Part shown: in pieces, positions 7,901 through 15,095 of the stretch
How the letters are laid out: each line of letters opens with the position of its first letter
Position numbering within the stretch: the stretch's first letter is position 1
Assembly (NCBI GenBank): GCA_947624765.1
Contig: CANQLS010000008.1
Span: 1-16,589, forward strand
Length of the DNA stretch: 16,589 bases
From: an uncultured Clostridia bacterium
GTDB taxonomy: Bacteria; Bacillota; Clostridia; TANB77; UBA1234
Reading direction: 5' to 3'
Notes under the pieces: generated by a model
The model's input: only the letters and a program-made list of their open reading frames with translations
Database searches by the model: none
Told to the model about the DNA's origin: nothing
Made by a program: the position numbers and the translations under genes

Positions 7901-8412
7901 AATTTCTTCCTCTCTAACATTCTTAAACGTTTATTGAAACAATTTTTTAACATTAAAATAATTTCTTCTTCGCTACATTCTTCAACAAAATTGCCACACG
8001 TTCCAAGTCCTTCTTTAATCTTACAAATGTTTTCTTCAGTATTTTCATTTTGTAACATAATAATATAAAATCTACGAGAAACATTCTTCCTGCTGGAAGT
8101 TATTTCTTGCACAAAATTTATATAATCTTTTGCCATATCTTGCAATATATCTTCTTCTTCACTCAATCGTTTAACTTTTGCTAGATGCTTTGAAATATCT
8201 GTTACATGAGTTTGCACAATTAATTGCATATCAAAAGAACAAGACTTTAAAAATCTCTTATAACATTCTAAAATAGCTTCTTGCTCAAAATCTGACTTTA
8301 ACTCAAAGTTAATCGGAGTAACTTGTAAAACTTTAATGAAATTGCCGTCTTTTTTTAAGATTCCTCCCCTTACCACACTTTTAATTGGAATCCACTCTTG
8401 TACGGAAAACAA
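7897..8412 (-). CDS. TraC-like N-terminal domain of VirB4 as a separate protein; start uncertain
   Basis: At least 171 residues. The segment LFSVQEWIPIKSV followed by GGILKKDGNFIKVLQVTPINF resembles the N-terminal domain of VirB4/TraC-type conjugation ATPases, so with the next gene it reconstitutes a complete VirB4 in two chains. The start is odd. No ATG lies in frame between the upstream stop (8464-8466) and the conserved region. The TTG at 8412 has no ribosome binding site. AGAGGAG (8464-8458) is nine bases from an in-frame ATT (8448-8446), which would give 183 residues. Alternatively, removing one A from the run at 8437-8440 would join the frame to an ATG at 8467. The gene opens the operon, with promoter at 8538-8566 and a leader hairpin at 8474-8513. 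Confidence 0.72.
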   Translation of the reverse strand: MFSVQEWIPIKSVVRGGILKKDGNFIKVLQVTPINFELKSDFEQEAILECYKRFLKSCSFDMQLIVQTHVTDISKHLAKVKRLSEEEDILQDMAKDYINFVQEITSSRKNVSRRFYIIMLQNENTEENICKIKEGLGTCGNFVEECSEEEIILMLKNCFNKRLRMLERKKL

Positions 8413-8473
8413 TTCATCATTTTTAGATAAAACATCTTTTCTTAAAATATTTTCCCACTCCTCTCATACATAC

Positions 8474-8513
8474 AAAAAGGGCATAACTTCCCTACCTAGA
8501 AAGTTAATGCCCC
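8474..8513 (-). terminator. Terminator-like hairpin in the operon leader (possible attenuator)
   Basis: On the minus strand GGGCAT-T-AACTTTC pairs with GGGAAGTTATGCCC across a short TAGGTAG-type loop: about 13 pairs, one bulged T and one G-T pair. Five T follow at 8478-8474. It lies between the promoter (8538-8566) and the first gene, so it could prematurely end transcription and control entry into the operon. No T run follows on the plus strand. Confidence 0.65.
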
Positions 8514-8537
8514 TCAACTAACTTTTATTATGGCTCA

Positions 8538-8566
8538 ATCATAATATGATTTTAAAGAAAAGTCAA
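8538..8566 (-). promoter_or_regulatory. sigma-A-type promoter of the VirB4/Tad-like operon
   Basis: On the minus strand TTGACT (8566-8561) and TATGAT (8543-8538) are 17 bases apart, each one mismatch from consensus. The start of transcription is estimated near 8531, giving a leader of about 80-120 nt that contains the hairpin at 8474-8513. Confidence 0.75.
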
Positions 8567-8575
8567 CAAAAACAT

Positions 8576-8602
8576 TTCGACATTATTCGACATTATTCAA
8601 CA
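8576..8602 (-). promoter_or_regulatory. Three Spo0A-like boxes in 10-bp register
   Basis: On the minus strand two perfect TGTCGAA boxes (8582-8576 and 8592-8586) and one TGTTGAA box (8602-8596) are spaced exactly 10 bases apart. They begin 10 bases upstream of the -35 hexamer. The Spo0A consensus is TGNCGAA, and tandem boxes one helical turn apart are typical of Spo0A targets. With the estimated start, the boxes lie at about -45 to -71, a position used for activation. Binding by another factor is possible. Confidence 0.6.
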
Positions 8603-8656
8603 AAAAAATTTCCAACTTTTTCTAAACATTTTTCGTATATTTTAAAAATAAACACA

Positions 8657-8662
8657 TATAAT
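8657..8662 (+). promoter_or_regulatory. Possible -10 box of the proposed structured RNA
   Basis: A perfect TATAAT lies on the plus strand upstream of the folded region, but no convincing -35 hexamer is found 16-18 bases before it. The Spo0A-like boxes lie further upstream, so an activator-dependent promoter is conceivable. Confidence 0.3.
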
Positions 8663-8668
8663 ATTAAC

Positions 8669-9156
8669 ATAGAATCTTTATCAGTTCAGCAAAGAGTTTA
8701 TCAAAATCAAAATTGTCGACATGGTCTTGATAAATTCGATCAAAGGTTATTCATTGTTTAGGAAAAACTAGATGATGTTTAGCCGGCGATAAGAGTATAT
8801 TTTTTGCAAAGTAGGCTGTATCTTATGTATGTTTTTGTATATATGGTTTATGAGTATGGAATATATTCGAGCGAAGATTACTCTTGGTATCGCAGGCATC
8901 TAAAAATTTTAACTAATCCTTTTTGTAATTGAAAAGGATTAAAAGAAAATTTATTTGCTAATGATTACTATCGTCCTTCGGGACGGTGGTGGTTGTAAAG
9001 ATATTATTAGTAGTCGAGCAAAGATTATGGGTTGTGGAAAAATGCTTGGGATTATCCGAAAGGAGTCTTAGGTGTGTATTTATGATTTGTAGTCGGCGTT
9101 ACAATTGATATTGGTTCGAAGCAAAATCCTCCAAAATACTTGGAGGATTTTTAATA
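8669..9156 (+). ncRNA. Proposed structured non-coding RNA, family unknown
   Basis: No intact gene is present, but the plus strand folds extensively. GATTACTATCGTCC (8963-8976) pairs with 8981-8994 around a UUCG loop, 14 pairs including five G-U. Arms 8914-8923 / 8932-8941 give 10 pairs. Segments 8782-8797 and 8879-8897 form about 15 long-range pairs (GCC, GCGAT, AAGAGTA). CTTGGGAT-TA-TCC (9045-9057) pairs with 9062-9072 around a GAAA loop. ATCA/ATTGT (8706-8716) can pair with 9101-9109 to close the whole. The G-U pairs exist only on this strand, and the region ends in a terminator at 9123-9154. I see no tmRNA, RNase P, SRP or 6S hallmarks. OLE, ROOL and GOLLD classes could not be tested here. 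The 5' end is approximate. Confidence 0.55.
9123..9154. terminator. Bidirectional intrinsic terminator between minC and the proposed RNA
   Basis: AAAATCCTCCAA (9123-9134) pairs perfectly with TTGGAGGATTTT (9140-9151) around loop AATAC. A T run follows on the plus strand, and the same stem gives a TTTT end on the minus strand just after the minC stop at 9157. It can serve both the RNA region and the cell-shape operon. Confidence 0.85.
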
Positions 9157-9774
9157 TTATTTTTCAACTACAATACTTCCCATCTCTATTTTTGCAATTT
9201 CATATGGGTTTCCAATTTCTTTCTTTTCTTCCACATTTCGCATAATAATATCAGCAATTCTAAGTTGAGTAGGATTTAGTGAAGAAGCTGCAATAAATGC
9301 ACTTCTATTGCCCTTTGCACCAGCATGTGCAAATCCTCTTAAATTGCCAAGCACAATAATATTTCCTTCTGCAACTATTTCACTTCCACCATTTACATCA
9401 CCTAAAACAATTACACTTCCTTCATATTCTATTCGTTGACCAGAACGTAATGTACCAGTATATACTTTTGTAAGTGAAACTGTTGTATCTTTATTAAAAA
9501 TATTTTCAATAGAAGCTAATCCCATTTGCTTTGGACGTTCAATTTTAACTTCTAAATCTGTTTTTTCTTTTAATATATTTAAGATTTCAATCTCCTCATC
9601 ATCTAAAAGTCTTTTTCCATCAACAATAATCGGGCCTTCTAAGCCTTCAAAAACGTCATTTGAAGCATCTAAAATTTCCTTTAATTTCTCCTTAATATTT
9701 TTGTAATCTGCATTCTTATCTAGCATAATAACTAAATTATCTTCTGTTTTCTTTAATAATACTTCTGTTTCCAT
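9157..9774 (-). CDS. minC: Septum site-determining protein MinC
   Basis: A 205-residue inhibitor of FtsZ polymerisation that restricts the division site. The N-terminal FtsZ-interacting domain spans about residues 1-80. The C-terminal beta-helix dimerisation and MinD-binding domain starts near residue 100 and shows the conserved blocks YTGTLRSGQRI, GSVIVLGDVNGGSEIVAEG, GNIIVLGNLRGFAHAGA and LNPTQLRIAD. GGAAGGAG lies about nine bases upstream of the ATG. The gene closes the cell-shape operon, 18 bases after PBP2. MinC normally acts with MinD, and minD usually follows minC in Clostridia. Here a terminator follows instead, so MinD must be encoded elsewhere or be absent. Confidence 0.95.
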   Translation of the reverse strand: METEVLLKKTEDNLVIMLDKNADYKNIKEKLKEILDASNDVFEGLEGPIIVDGKRLLDDEEIEILNILKEKTDLEVKIERPKQMGLASIENIFNKDTTVSLTKVYTGTLRSGQRIEYEGSVIVLGDVNGGSEIVAEGNIIVLGNLRGFAHAGAKGNRSAFIAASSLNPTQLRIADIIMRNVEEKKEIGNPYEIAKIEMGSIVVEK

Positions 9775-9792
9775 CTTCTTTTGCTCCTTCCT

Positions 9793-11898
9793 TTATGGGA
9801 TTAATTCAATTTTTGTTGATTTCATACTTAAATCTTCTTCAATGTTATTGTTGTTGTAACCAAAATACTCCTCCATAATATCTTTAACCGCTGGAGCAGT
9901 ATAATAGCCATGTCCACCATGTTCAATAATTGCAACTACTGCAATTTCAGGATCATGATATGGAGCAAATCCAACAAACCAAGCATTATCTGAGCCAGTA
10001 CTTGCCGTTGCAGTTCCAGTTTTACCAGCAACTTCAATTGGGAAAGATGAAAAAGTATTATATGCTGTACCACCTGAATCTCCAGTAACAGATCTCATTC
10101 CTTCGAAAATAGCTGTCAAAGTAGATTCGCTAATTTCTATCTTTTCCAAATCTTGTTTAGTAATGCCCAACTTTTCATGAATATCATTTTCAACTTCTTC
10201 TTTATCTAACAAATTACCATTTGCATCTATTACTTCTTTTACAAGTGTTACTTGATTTTTATTTCCTTTATTTGCAAGTGTTGCTATATAATAGCACATC
10301 TGAAGAGGAGTAAAAGTATTATATGATTGACCAATAGAAGAAGATAATGTATCTCCAATAGTCCAAGTTTTGTTTGCTCCGTTTTCATTTAATTTTTTAA
10401 CATACTCACGTGAAGCTAAAATTCCTGAAACTTCGCCTGCAAGTTCAACACCTGTTTTTTGACCTAATCCAAACTTATTCGCATATTCTGCAATTTTATC
10501 AATACCCATTCTACTAGCAACTTCATAGTAATAAAAATTACAAGAAACTTTTAAAGCTGTTTCTGCATTTACATTTCCATGCACTTGCCTTCTACTGTTC
10601 CAAATCCAGCAAGCTGGTTTATGTCCTAATGGAAATATTCCAATATCATTTACATACTCATCAACTTTAATAACACCACTCTCTAATGCAGCAATTCCAG
10701 TAACCATTTTAAAAGTAGAACCCGGCGAATAAGTACCTTGAATTGCTCTATTAAACATTGGTTTATCTTCATTATTAAAATAATTTGTAACTTCATTACT
10801 TCCAGTAACAAAATCTTCCGGATTATAAGATGGATAGCTCGCCATTGCCAATATTTCACCAGTTTTAACATTCATTACAACTGCCGCTCCAGTTCTTGCA
10901 TCATCAAACTGCAAAGCAAAGCCACCCGTTTGAATTTTCTTAATATTTTCTTCAAGCACTTGTTCTGTAACAGCTTGCAAATCTAAATCAATTGTAAGAA
11001 CAACACTATTTCCCATTACACTTTCTTGAATTTCCTCTTCTTCAACTACTCTTCCATAAGAATCCATTTCTAATCTCTTAGAGCCATTCACACCTCGTAG
11101 ATAATCTTCAAAACTATACTCAATACCAGATTTACCAATTGTATCATTCAACGAATAACCTTCATCTTTTTTATTCTTATATTCATCAGCACTAATCTTT
11201 CCTATATATCCTATAATATGTGCTGCCACATTTCCAGCTGTATATTTACGAATTGGTTGAGTATCAATATTTACGCCTGAAAGTTCTGCACCTCTCTCTT
11301 TAATCTCCATCATACTAGATAATGAAATATTTTTTGCAAGTGTAAGTGGTCTATAACTCGAATATCCATTACTAGCAATTTCATAACGTAACGCAATAAT
11401 CTTAGCAACATCATGAATATCTTCTTGTGTTATTTCATACTTTTTCTTTAAACTATCAATAACTTCTTCTACCGTCTTATCTTCAGCTATATTATTATTT
11501 TTCTTCCAATTATTAATTGTGTTTTCACTTCCAGAAAAAACACCGTTTTCAAAATCGATAGGCACGCTATTATAGTAACTATCGCCATTCTTCTCTAATA
11601 TATTAGCCAATTTCAAAAGCACCTGATTTAATTCTTGTGTAGTTACTTTTGTTTTATAAATCTCAACAATATAACCCATTTCACTAGTAGCCAATACCTT
11701 GCCATATCTATCATAAATCTCACCACGTGGAGCATAAGTAACAACTTCTCTTACCAGCCTTTTTTCAGACTGTTCACGATAACTTTCTCCATTAACAATT
11801 TGTAAATTAAAAAGTTGTGCAATAAAAATAATTCCCACCGCACATACTAATATAATAAAAATACCAAAACGATCTTTTAAAAATTCTATCTTACTCAC
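9793..11898 (-). CDS. mrdA: Penicillin-binding protein 2 (elongasome transpeptidase)
   Basis: A 701-residue class B PBP that crosslinks peptidoglycan during lateral wall growth with the MreBCD complex. One membrane anchor spans about residues 11-33. The pedestal domain starts at the APRGEIYDRYG motif (56-66). The transpeptidase domain carries SxxK as S394-T-F-K397, SxN as S452-C-N454, and KTG at 626-628. The start is GTG at 11898; a stop lies two codons upstream and no downstream ATG is plausible. AAGG abuts the start, so initiation may rely on coupling to mreD, 13 bases upstream. Position directly after mreD is typical of Clostridia. The elongation-type PBP2 assignment over division-type PBP3 rests on this context and the long pedestal. 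Confidence 0.93.
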   Translation of the reverse strand: MSKIEFLKDRFGIFIILVCAVGIIFIAQLFNLQIVNGESYREQSEKRLVREVVTYAPRGEIYDRYGKVLATSEMGYIVEIYKTKVTTQELNQVLLKLANILEKNGDSYYNSVPIDFENGVFSGSENTINNWKKNNNIAEDKTVEEVIDSLKKKYEITQEDIHDVAKIIALRYEIASNGYSSYRPLTLAKNISLSSMMEIKERGAELSGVNIDTQPIRKYTAGNVAAHIIGYIGKISADEYKNKKDEGYSLNDTIGKSGIEYSFEDYLRGVNGSKRLEMDSYGRVVEEEEIQESVMGNSVVLTIDLDLQAVTEQVLEENIKKIQTGGFALQFDDARTGAAVVMNVKTGEILAMASYPSYNPEDFVTGSNEVTNYFNNEDKPMFNRAIQGTYSPGSTFKMVTGIAALESGVIKVDEYVNDIGIFPLGHKPACWIWNSRRQVHGNVNAETALKVSCNFYYYEVASRMGIDKIAEYANKFGLGQKTGVELAGEVSGILASREYVKKLNENGANKTWTIGDTLSSSIGQSYNTFTPLQMCYYIATLANKGNKNQVTLVKEVIDANGNLLDKEEVENDIHEKLGITKQDLEKIEISESTLTAIFEGMRSVTGDSGGTAYNTFSSFPIEVAGKTGTATASTGSDNAWFVGFAPYHDPEIAVVAIIEHGGHGYYTAPAVKDIMEEYFGYNNNNIEEDLSMKSTKIELIP

Positions 11899-11911
11899 CT
11901 TCTATTTTAGG

Positions 11912-12433
11912 TTATAACAAATAATAACTATTCTTGCTTTTATTAATCATCTCGCCTAAACTAACTATCCACTTTTGTAATAACATTGTTAAAATCACAT
12001 TATATATAGCTTCTAACAATATTACCACAATAACAGAAAATAACTTTATTTTAAAGTCTTGCAACAAAGATAGCAATAAAACATTTGCAAATTCAAAAAC
12101 AATTGTTGTAAGAAATACAATAACTACCATTGCCATTTTACTATCTTTAGAAAATCCTCTACTAATTCTGCCTGTAATAATTCCAACTATGGTATAAAGC
12201 AAAAGCTGTACTCCGATCAATTTACTAAATGTAACATCTAATATAAGTCCATAAATTCCTCCAACAATACCACCAACTAATTGTCCACTCATTAATCCTA
12301 TTCCCGCAACTAAAACTATTCCTAAATTTGCCTTAACACCAAATAAAGGTACTACATTTAAAAGATTAATCTGGAGTAATACAGTAAGAATAATTATGAA
12401 AATAATAATAACAGTAGTAATGATTTTTCTCAT
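11912..12433 (-). CDS. mreD: Rod shape-determining protein MreD
   Basis: A 173-residue, very hydrophobic protein with about five or six membrane helices across its length, the size and topology of MreD. It links MreB and MreC to the wall-synthesis enzymes in the membrane. The sequence motif itself is weakly conserved, so the call rests on topology and its place between mreC and PBP2. Its ATG overlaps the mreC stop as ATGA (12433-12430), so the two are translationally coupled. Confidence 0.9.
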   Translation of the reverse strand: MRKIITTVIIIFIIILTVLLQINLLNVVPLFGVKANLGIVLVAGIGLMSGQLVGGIVGGIYGLILDVTFSKLIGVQLLLYTIVGIITGRISRGFSKDSKMAMVVIVFLTTIVFEFANVLLLSLLQDFKIKLFSVIVVILLEAIYNVILTMLLQKWIVSLGEMINKSKNSYYLL

Positions 12434-13260
12434 ATCTTAACTTCTCCTATAATTACAGCAACAGTTTCTAAACGATTAAAATCTACGAACGTATCAATAA
12501 TCGCTTCATTTTCAGAAGGATTTTTCTTAACTGTAAAAGAAGTTACCTCACCAATTGCAATACCCTTAGGATAAATTCCTCCCATTCCAGAAGTTTCAAT
12601 TTTATCGCCCTCTACTAATTCTACACCCAATGGTATGTACGTAGCTTTTAATCTTCCATTTTCTCTTAACAAACTACTTCCCATACAAACAATTGCATCA
12701 CGAGTTCTTACAACTCTACCACTTACAGAATTTCCAGCATCTATAATAGAAACAATCTTAGCAGTATCATCTGACACACTTTCAACATATCCAACTAACC
12801 CTTCAGTAGTAATAACTGCCATGTTAGGTAATATTCCAGAATTTTTACCCTTATTAATCAAAATAACATCTTCCCAGTTACTATTACTTCCCGAAATAAC
12901 TTCAGCCACAACCACTTCATAATCAGGATAAGCAGATTCCATTTTTAAATGTTCTTTCAAAACATTATTTTCAGAAACAAGAAGTTCATAATCAACCATT
13001 TTATCTGTCAATTGAACATTTTCCTGTTTCAACTTTTTATTTTCTTCTTTTAATTTTTCAATATCACTAAAAAAATCCTTATCCTTAATAATCCAATTTT
13101 TCAAATGTGTATAAACACGTTGCGGAACAGTAATAATATCTGAAAACAAAGCTTCCACAACAGTAACCTCTCTGTTTTTCCCGTTTGTTAACCCAATAAT
13201 ACTAAACAAAACAATAACTCCAATAATTATAAGCAAAGTTTTTAGGAACTTATTTCTCAC
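12430..13260 (-). CDS. mreC: Rod shape-determining protein MreC
   Basis: A 276-residue bitopic membrane protein that scaffolds the elongasome outside the membrane. There is one N-terminal helix (about residues 7-25), a coiled coil (about 65-108, with KLKEENKKLKQEN), then the extracellular beta-rich MreC domain (about 118-272) with segments such as GLVGYVESVS and GGIYPKGIAIGEV. The start is GTG at 13260, with AAGGAGAT upstream; no nearer ATG exists. The gene follows mreB after about 68 bases and overlaps mreD by four. Confidence 0.95.
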   Translation of the reverse strand: MRNKFLKTLLIIIGVIVLFSIIGLTNGKNREVTVVEALFSDIITVPQRVYTHLKNWIIKDKDFFSDIEKLKEENKKLKQENVQLTDKMVDYELLVSENNVLKEHLKMESAYPDYEVVVAEVISGSNSNWEDVILINKGKNSGILPNMAVITTEGLVGYVESVSDDTAKIVSIIDAGNSVSGRVVRTRDAIVCMGSSLLRENGRLKATYIPLGVELVEGDKIETSGMGGIYPKGIAIGEVTSFTVKKNPSENEAIIDTFVDFNRLETVAVIIGEVKI

Positions 13261-13328
13261 CTAATACTATCTCCTTCTATTTATTATTCTTTCATATATA
13301 AATAGCAATTGTTATTTTATTTAACTAT

Positions 13329-14355
13329 TTATCTACGCTTACGTGAATTAATTAAAACGCTCTTCAAATTATCTAAATCTTCAAGCACCTTTCCAGCACC
13401 TTTTACCACGCAATCTAAAGGCGTATTTGCAACATTAGTAGTGATACCTGTTTCTAAAGAAATCAATCTATCTAAATTTTTAATAAGTGCTCCGCCACCT
13501 GACAATGTAATTCCATTAATCATAATATCAGCAGCTAACTCTGGTGGTGTCTTTTCCAACGTCATTTTAATAGCTTCAACAATTTGCATTACTACTTCTT
13601 TCATAGCCTCTTCTATTTGTACAGAAGTTACTGTAATAGTTCTTGGTAACCCAGTCTGCAAATCTCTTCCTTTAATATCCATTTCTTCAGTTGTCATAGA
13701 AGGATAAGCACTACCAATAGACATCTTTATTTCTTCAGCAGTTGTTTCTCCAATTGCCAAATTAAACTTTTTCTTTACATAGTCCATAATAGCCTCATTC
13801 AACTCATCACCAGCAACACGAAGAGAAGTACTTGTTACCACTCCGCCTAGAGAAATAACAGATATTTCGCTAGTACCGCCACCAATATCAACAATCATGC
13901 AACCGCTTGGATCACCAATTTTAAGTCCAGCACCAATAGCAGCAGCCATAGGTTCCTCCATTAAATAAGCTTCTCTTGCACCAGCGTTAATTGTGGCTTC
14001 TTCTACTGCTCTTTCCTCTACTTCTGTTACTCCTGAAGGTACACAAACTACTACTCGTGGTCTTGCAATAACATATCTCTGACACGCCTTATCTACCAAA
14101 TGTTTCAACATCATCTTAGTTGCCGTAAAATCAGCAATAACGCCATCTTTTAATGGTCTAATCGCATTTAGATTTTCAGGTGTTCTACCGAAGCATCTCT
14201 TTCGCTTCTGTTCCAACCGCCACCACATTTCCTGTATATTTATCAATAGCTACAACAGAAGGTTCACGAATAATAATTCCTTTTCCCTTCAAATGTACTA
14301 ATGTATTGGCTGTCCCCAAATCAATCCCAATATCTTTTGCGAAAAAACCTAACAT
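13329..14355 (-). CDS. mreB: Rod shape-determining protein MreB, interrupted by a one-base frameshift
   Basis: MreB is the bacterial actin that guides lateral wall synthesis. Translation from the ATG at 14355 (AAAGGAG eight bases upstream) gives the normal N-terminus with DIGIDLGTANT (residues 8-18) as far as AKEML, then stops at TAG. The rest, from GRTPENLNAIRPLKDG onwards, is in another frame and intact to 13329, including DIGGGTSEISVIS. Removing one base, the G at 14190 on the plus strand, restores a standard 341-residue MreB with no missing residues. The gene lies 13 bases after radC and before mreC as expected. A sequencing or assembly error is the simplest explanation, since mreC, mreD and PBP2 are intact. 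A real mutation would probably affect cell shape. Confidence 0.92.
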
Positions 14356-14368
14356 AACTTTCACTCCT

Positions 14369-15052
14369 TTAAAACTTCTTCATTCTCTTTAAACTACAAA
14401 AAACACCATTACCAATTACTATATGGTCAATAAGTTCAATTCCAAACATCTCACTCATACTAGCAATTGTTCGCGAAAAATCAATATCTTTTTGGCTAGG
14501 AGTAGGATCGCCACTAGGGTGATTATGAACCAATGCAATTCTAACTGCTCCAGACTTTATTGGTTCTCTTAAAATTTCCTTAGGCTCCACAAAACTTGCA
14601 TTAACGCTACCTATAGCATTCGTAACTGTTCGTATAATTTGATTTTTCCCATTTAATAATAACGTTTTTATTATTTCCTGTTTAGCATTTTTTAACTCCG
14701 ACATAAAAATATTACTAATATCTTCTGGCGTTTCTATCTTTTGATTTTTAAATGAAACTGGTCTAGTAATCCTTTCTGCTAGTTCTGCTACAGCTTTTAA
14801 TTGTATTGCTTTAACACGTCCAATTCCTTTATTCTTTTGTAATTCCTCCAAAGAAATTTCTCGTAAAAAAGAAATCCCAGTCTTTCCATCTCCCAAGCAC
14901 AAAATTTCTTGTGCCATTTGAATAGAAGATTTTTCTTTAGTGCCAGTTTTTATCACGATAGCAAGCAATTCAGCATCAGATAATCTCTCAGCACCATAAT
15001 TTTCTAATTTCTCGTAAGGTCGTTCCAACGTTGGTAATTCTTTCATTTTCAT
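14369..15052 (-). CDS. radC: RadC family JAB/MPN-domain protein
   Basis: A 227-residue RadC protein. The N-terminal region holds helix-hairpin-helix-like sequence (about residues 60-90, NKGIGRVKAIQLKAVAELAER). The C-terminal JAB/MPN domain carries the metal-site pattern H176-x-H178-PSGDPTPS-x-x-D189. The family's exact function is unsettled; a direct role in repair has been doubted. The start at 15052 is preferred over an in-frame upstream start because AGGA lies six bases before it and the N-terminus MKMKELPTLERPYEKL matches the family. It sits between the DUF4321 gene and mreB, the standard Clostridia arrangement. Confidence 0.95.
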   Translation of the reverse strand: MKMKELPTLERPYEKLENYGAERLSDAELLAIVIKTGTKEKSSIQMAQEILCLGDGKTGISFLREISLEELQKNKGIGRVKAIQLKAVAELAERITRPVSFKNQKIETPEDISNIFMSELKNAKQEIIKTLLLNGKNQIIRTVTNAIGSVNASFVEPKEILREPIKSGAVRIALVHNHPSGDPTPSQKDIDFSRTIASMSEMFGIELIDHIVIGNGVFCSLKRMKKF

Positions 15053-15095
15053 AGGCAATCCTTTCTTCTCTAATTGAATTACCTTTTGCCCCAAT

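Noticed and set aside
1856..8412. Interpretation as a complete conjugative element (ICE).
   Set aside because: No relaxase, coupling protein, VirB6, integrase or attachment site is visible, and three partners are Tad-type. Absence within this window does not exclude such genes further left.
8546..8761. A 71-codon plus-strand open frame across the operon promoter and Spo0A-like boxes.
   Set aside because: It overlaps regulatory sequence, lacks a ribosome binding site and gives a composition typical of untranslated A/T-rich DNA.
14186..14193. Programmed +1 frameshifting in mreB.
   Set aside because: There is no stop codon directly after the slip site and no strong upstream Shine-Dalgarno-like stimulator as in prfB; an extra base is simpler.
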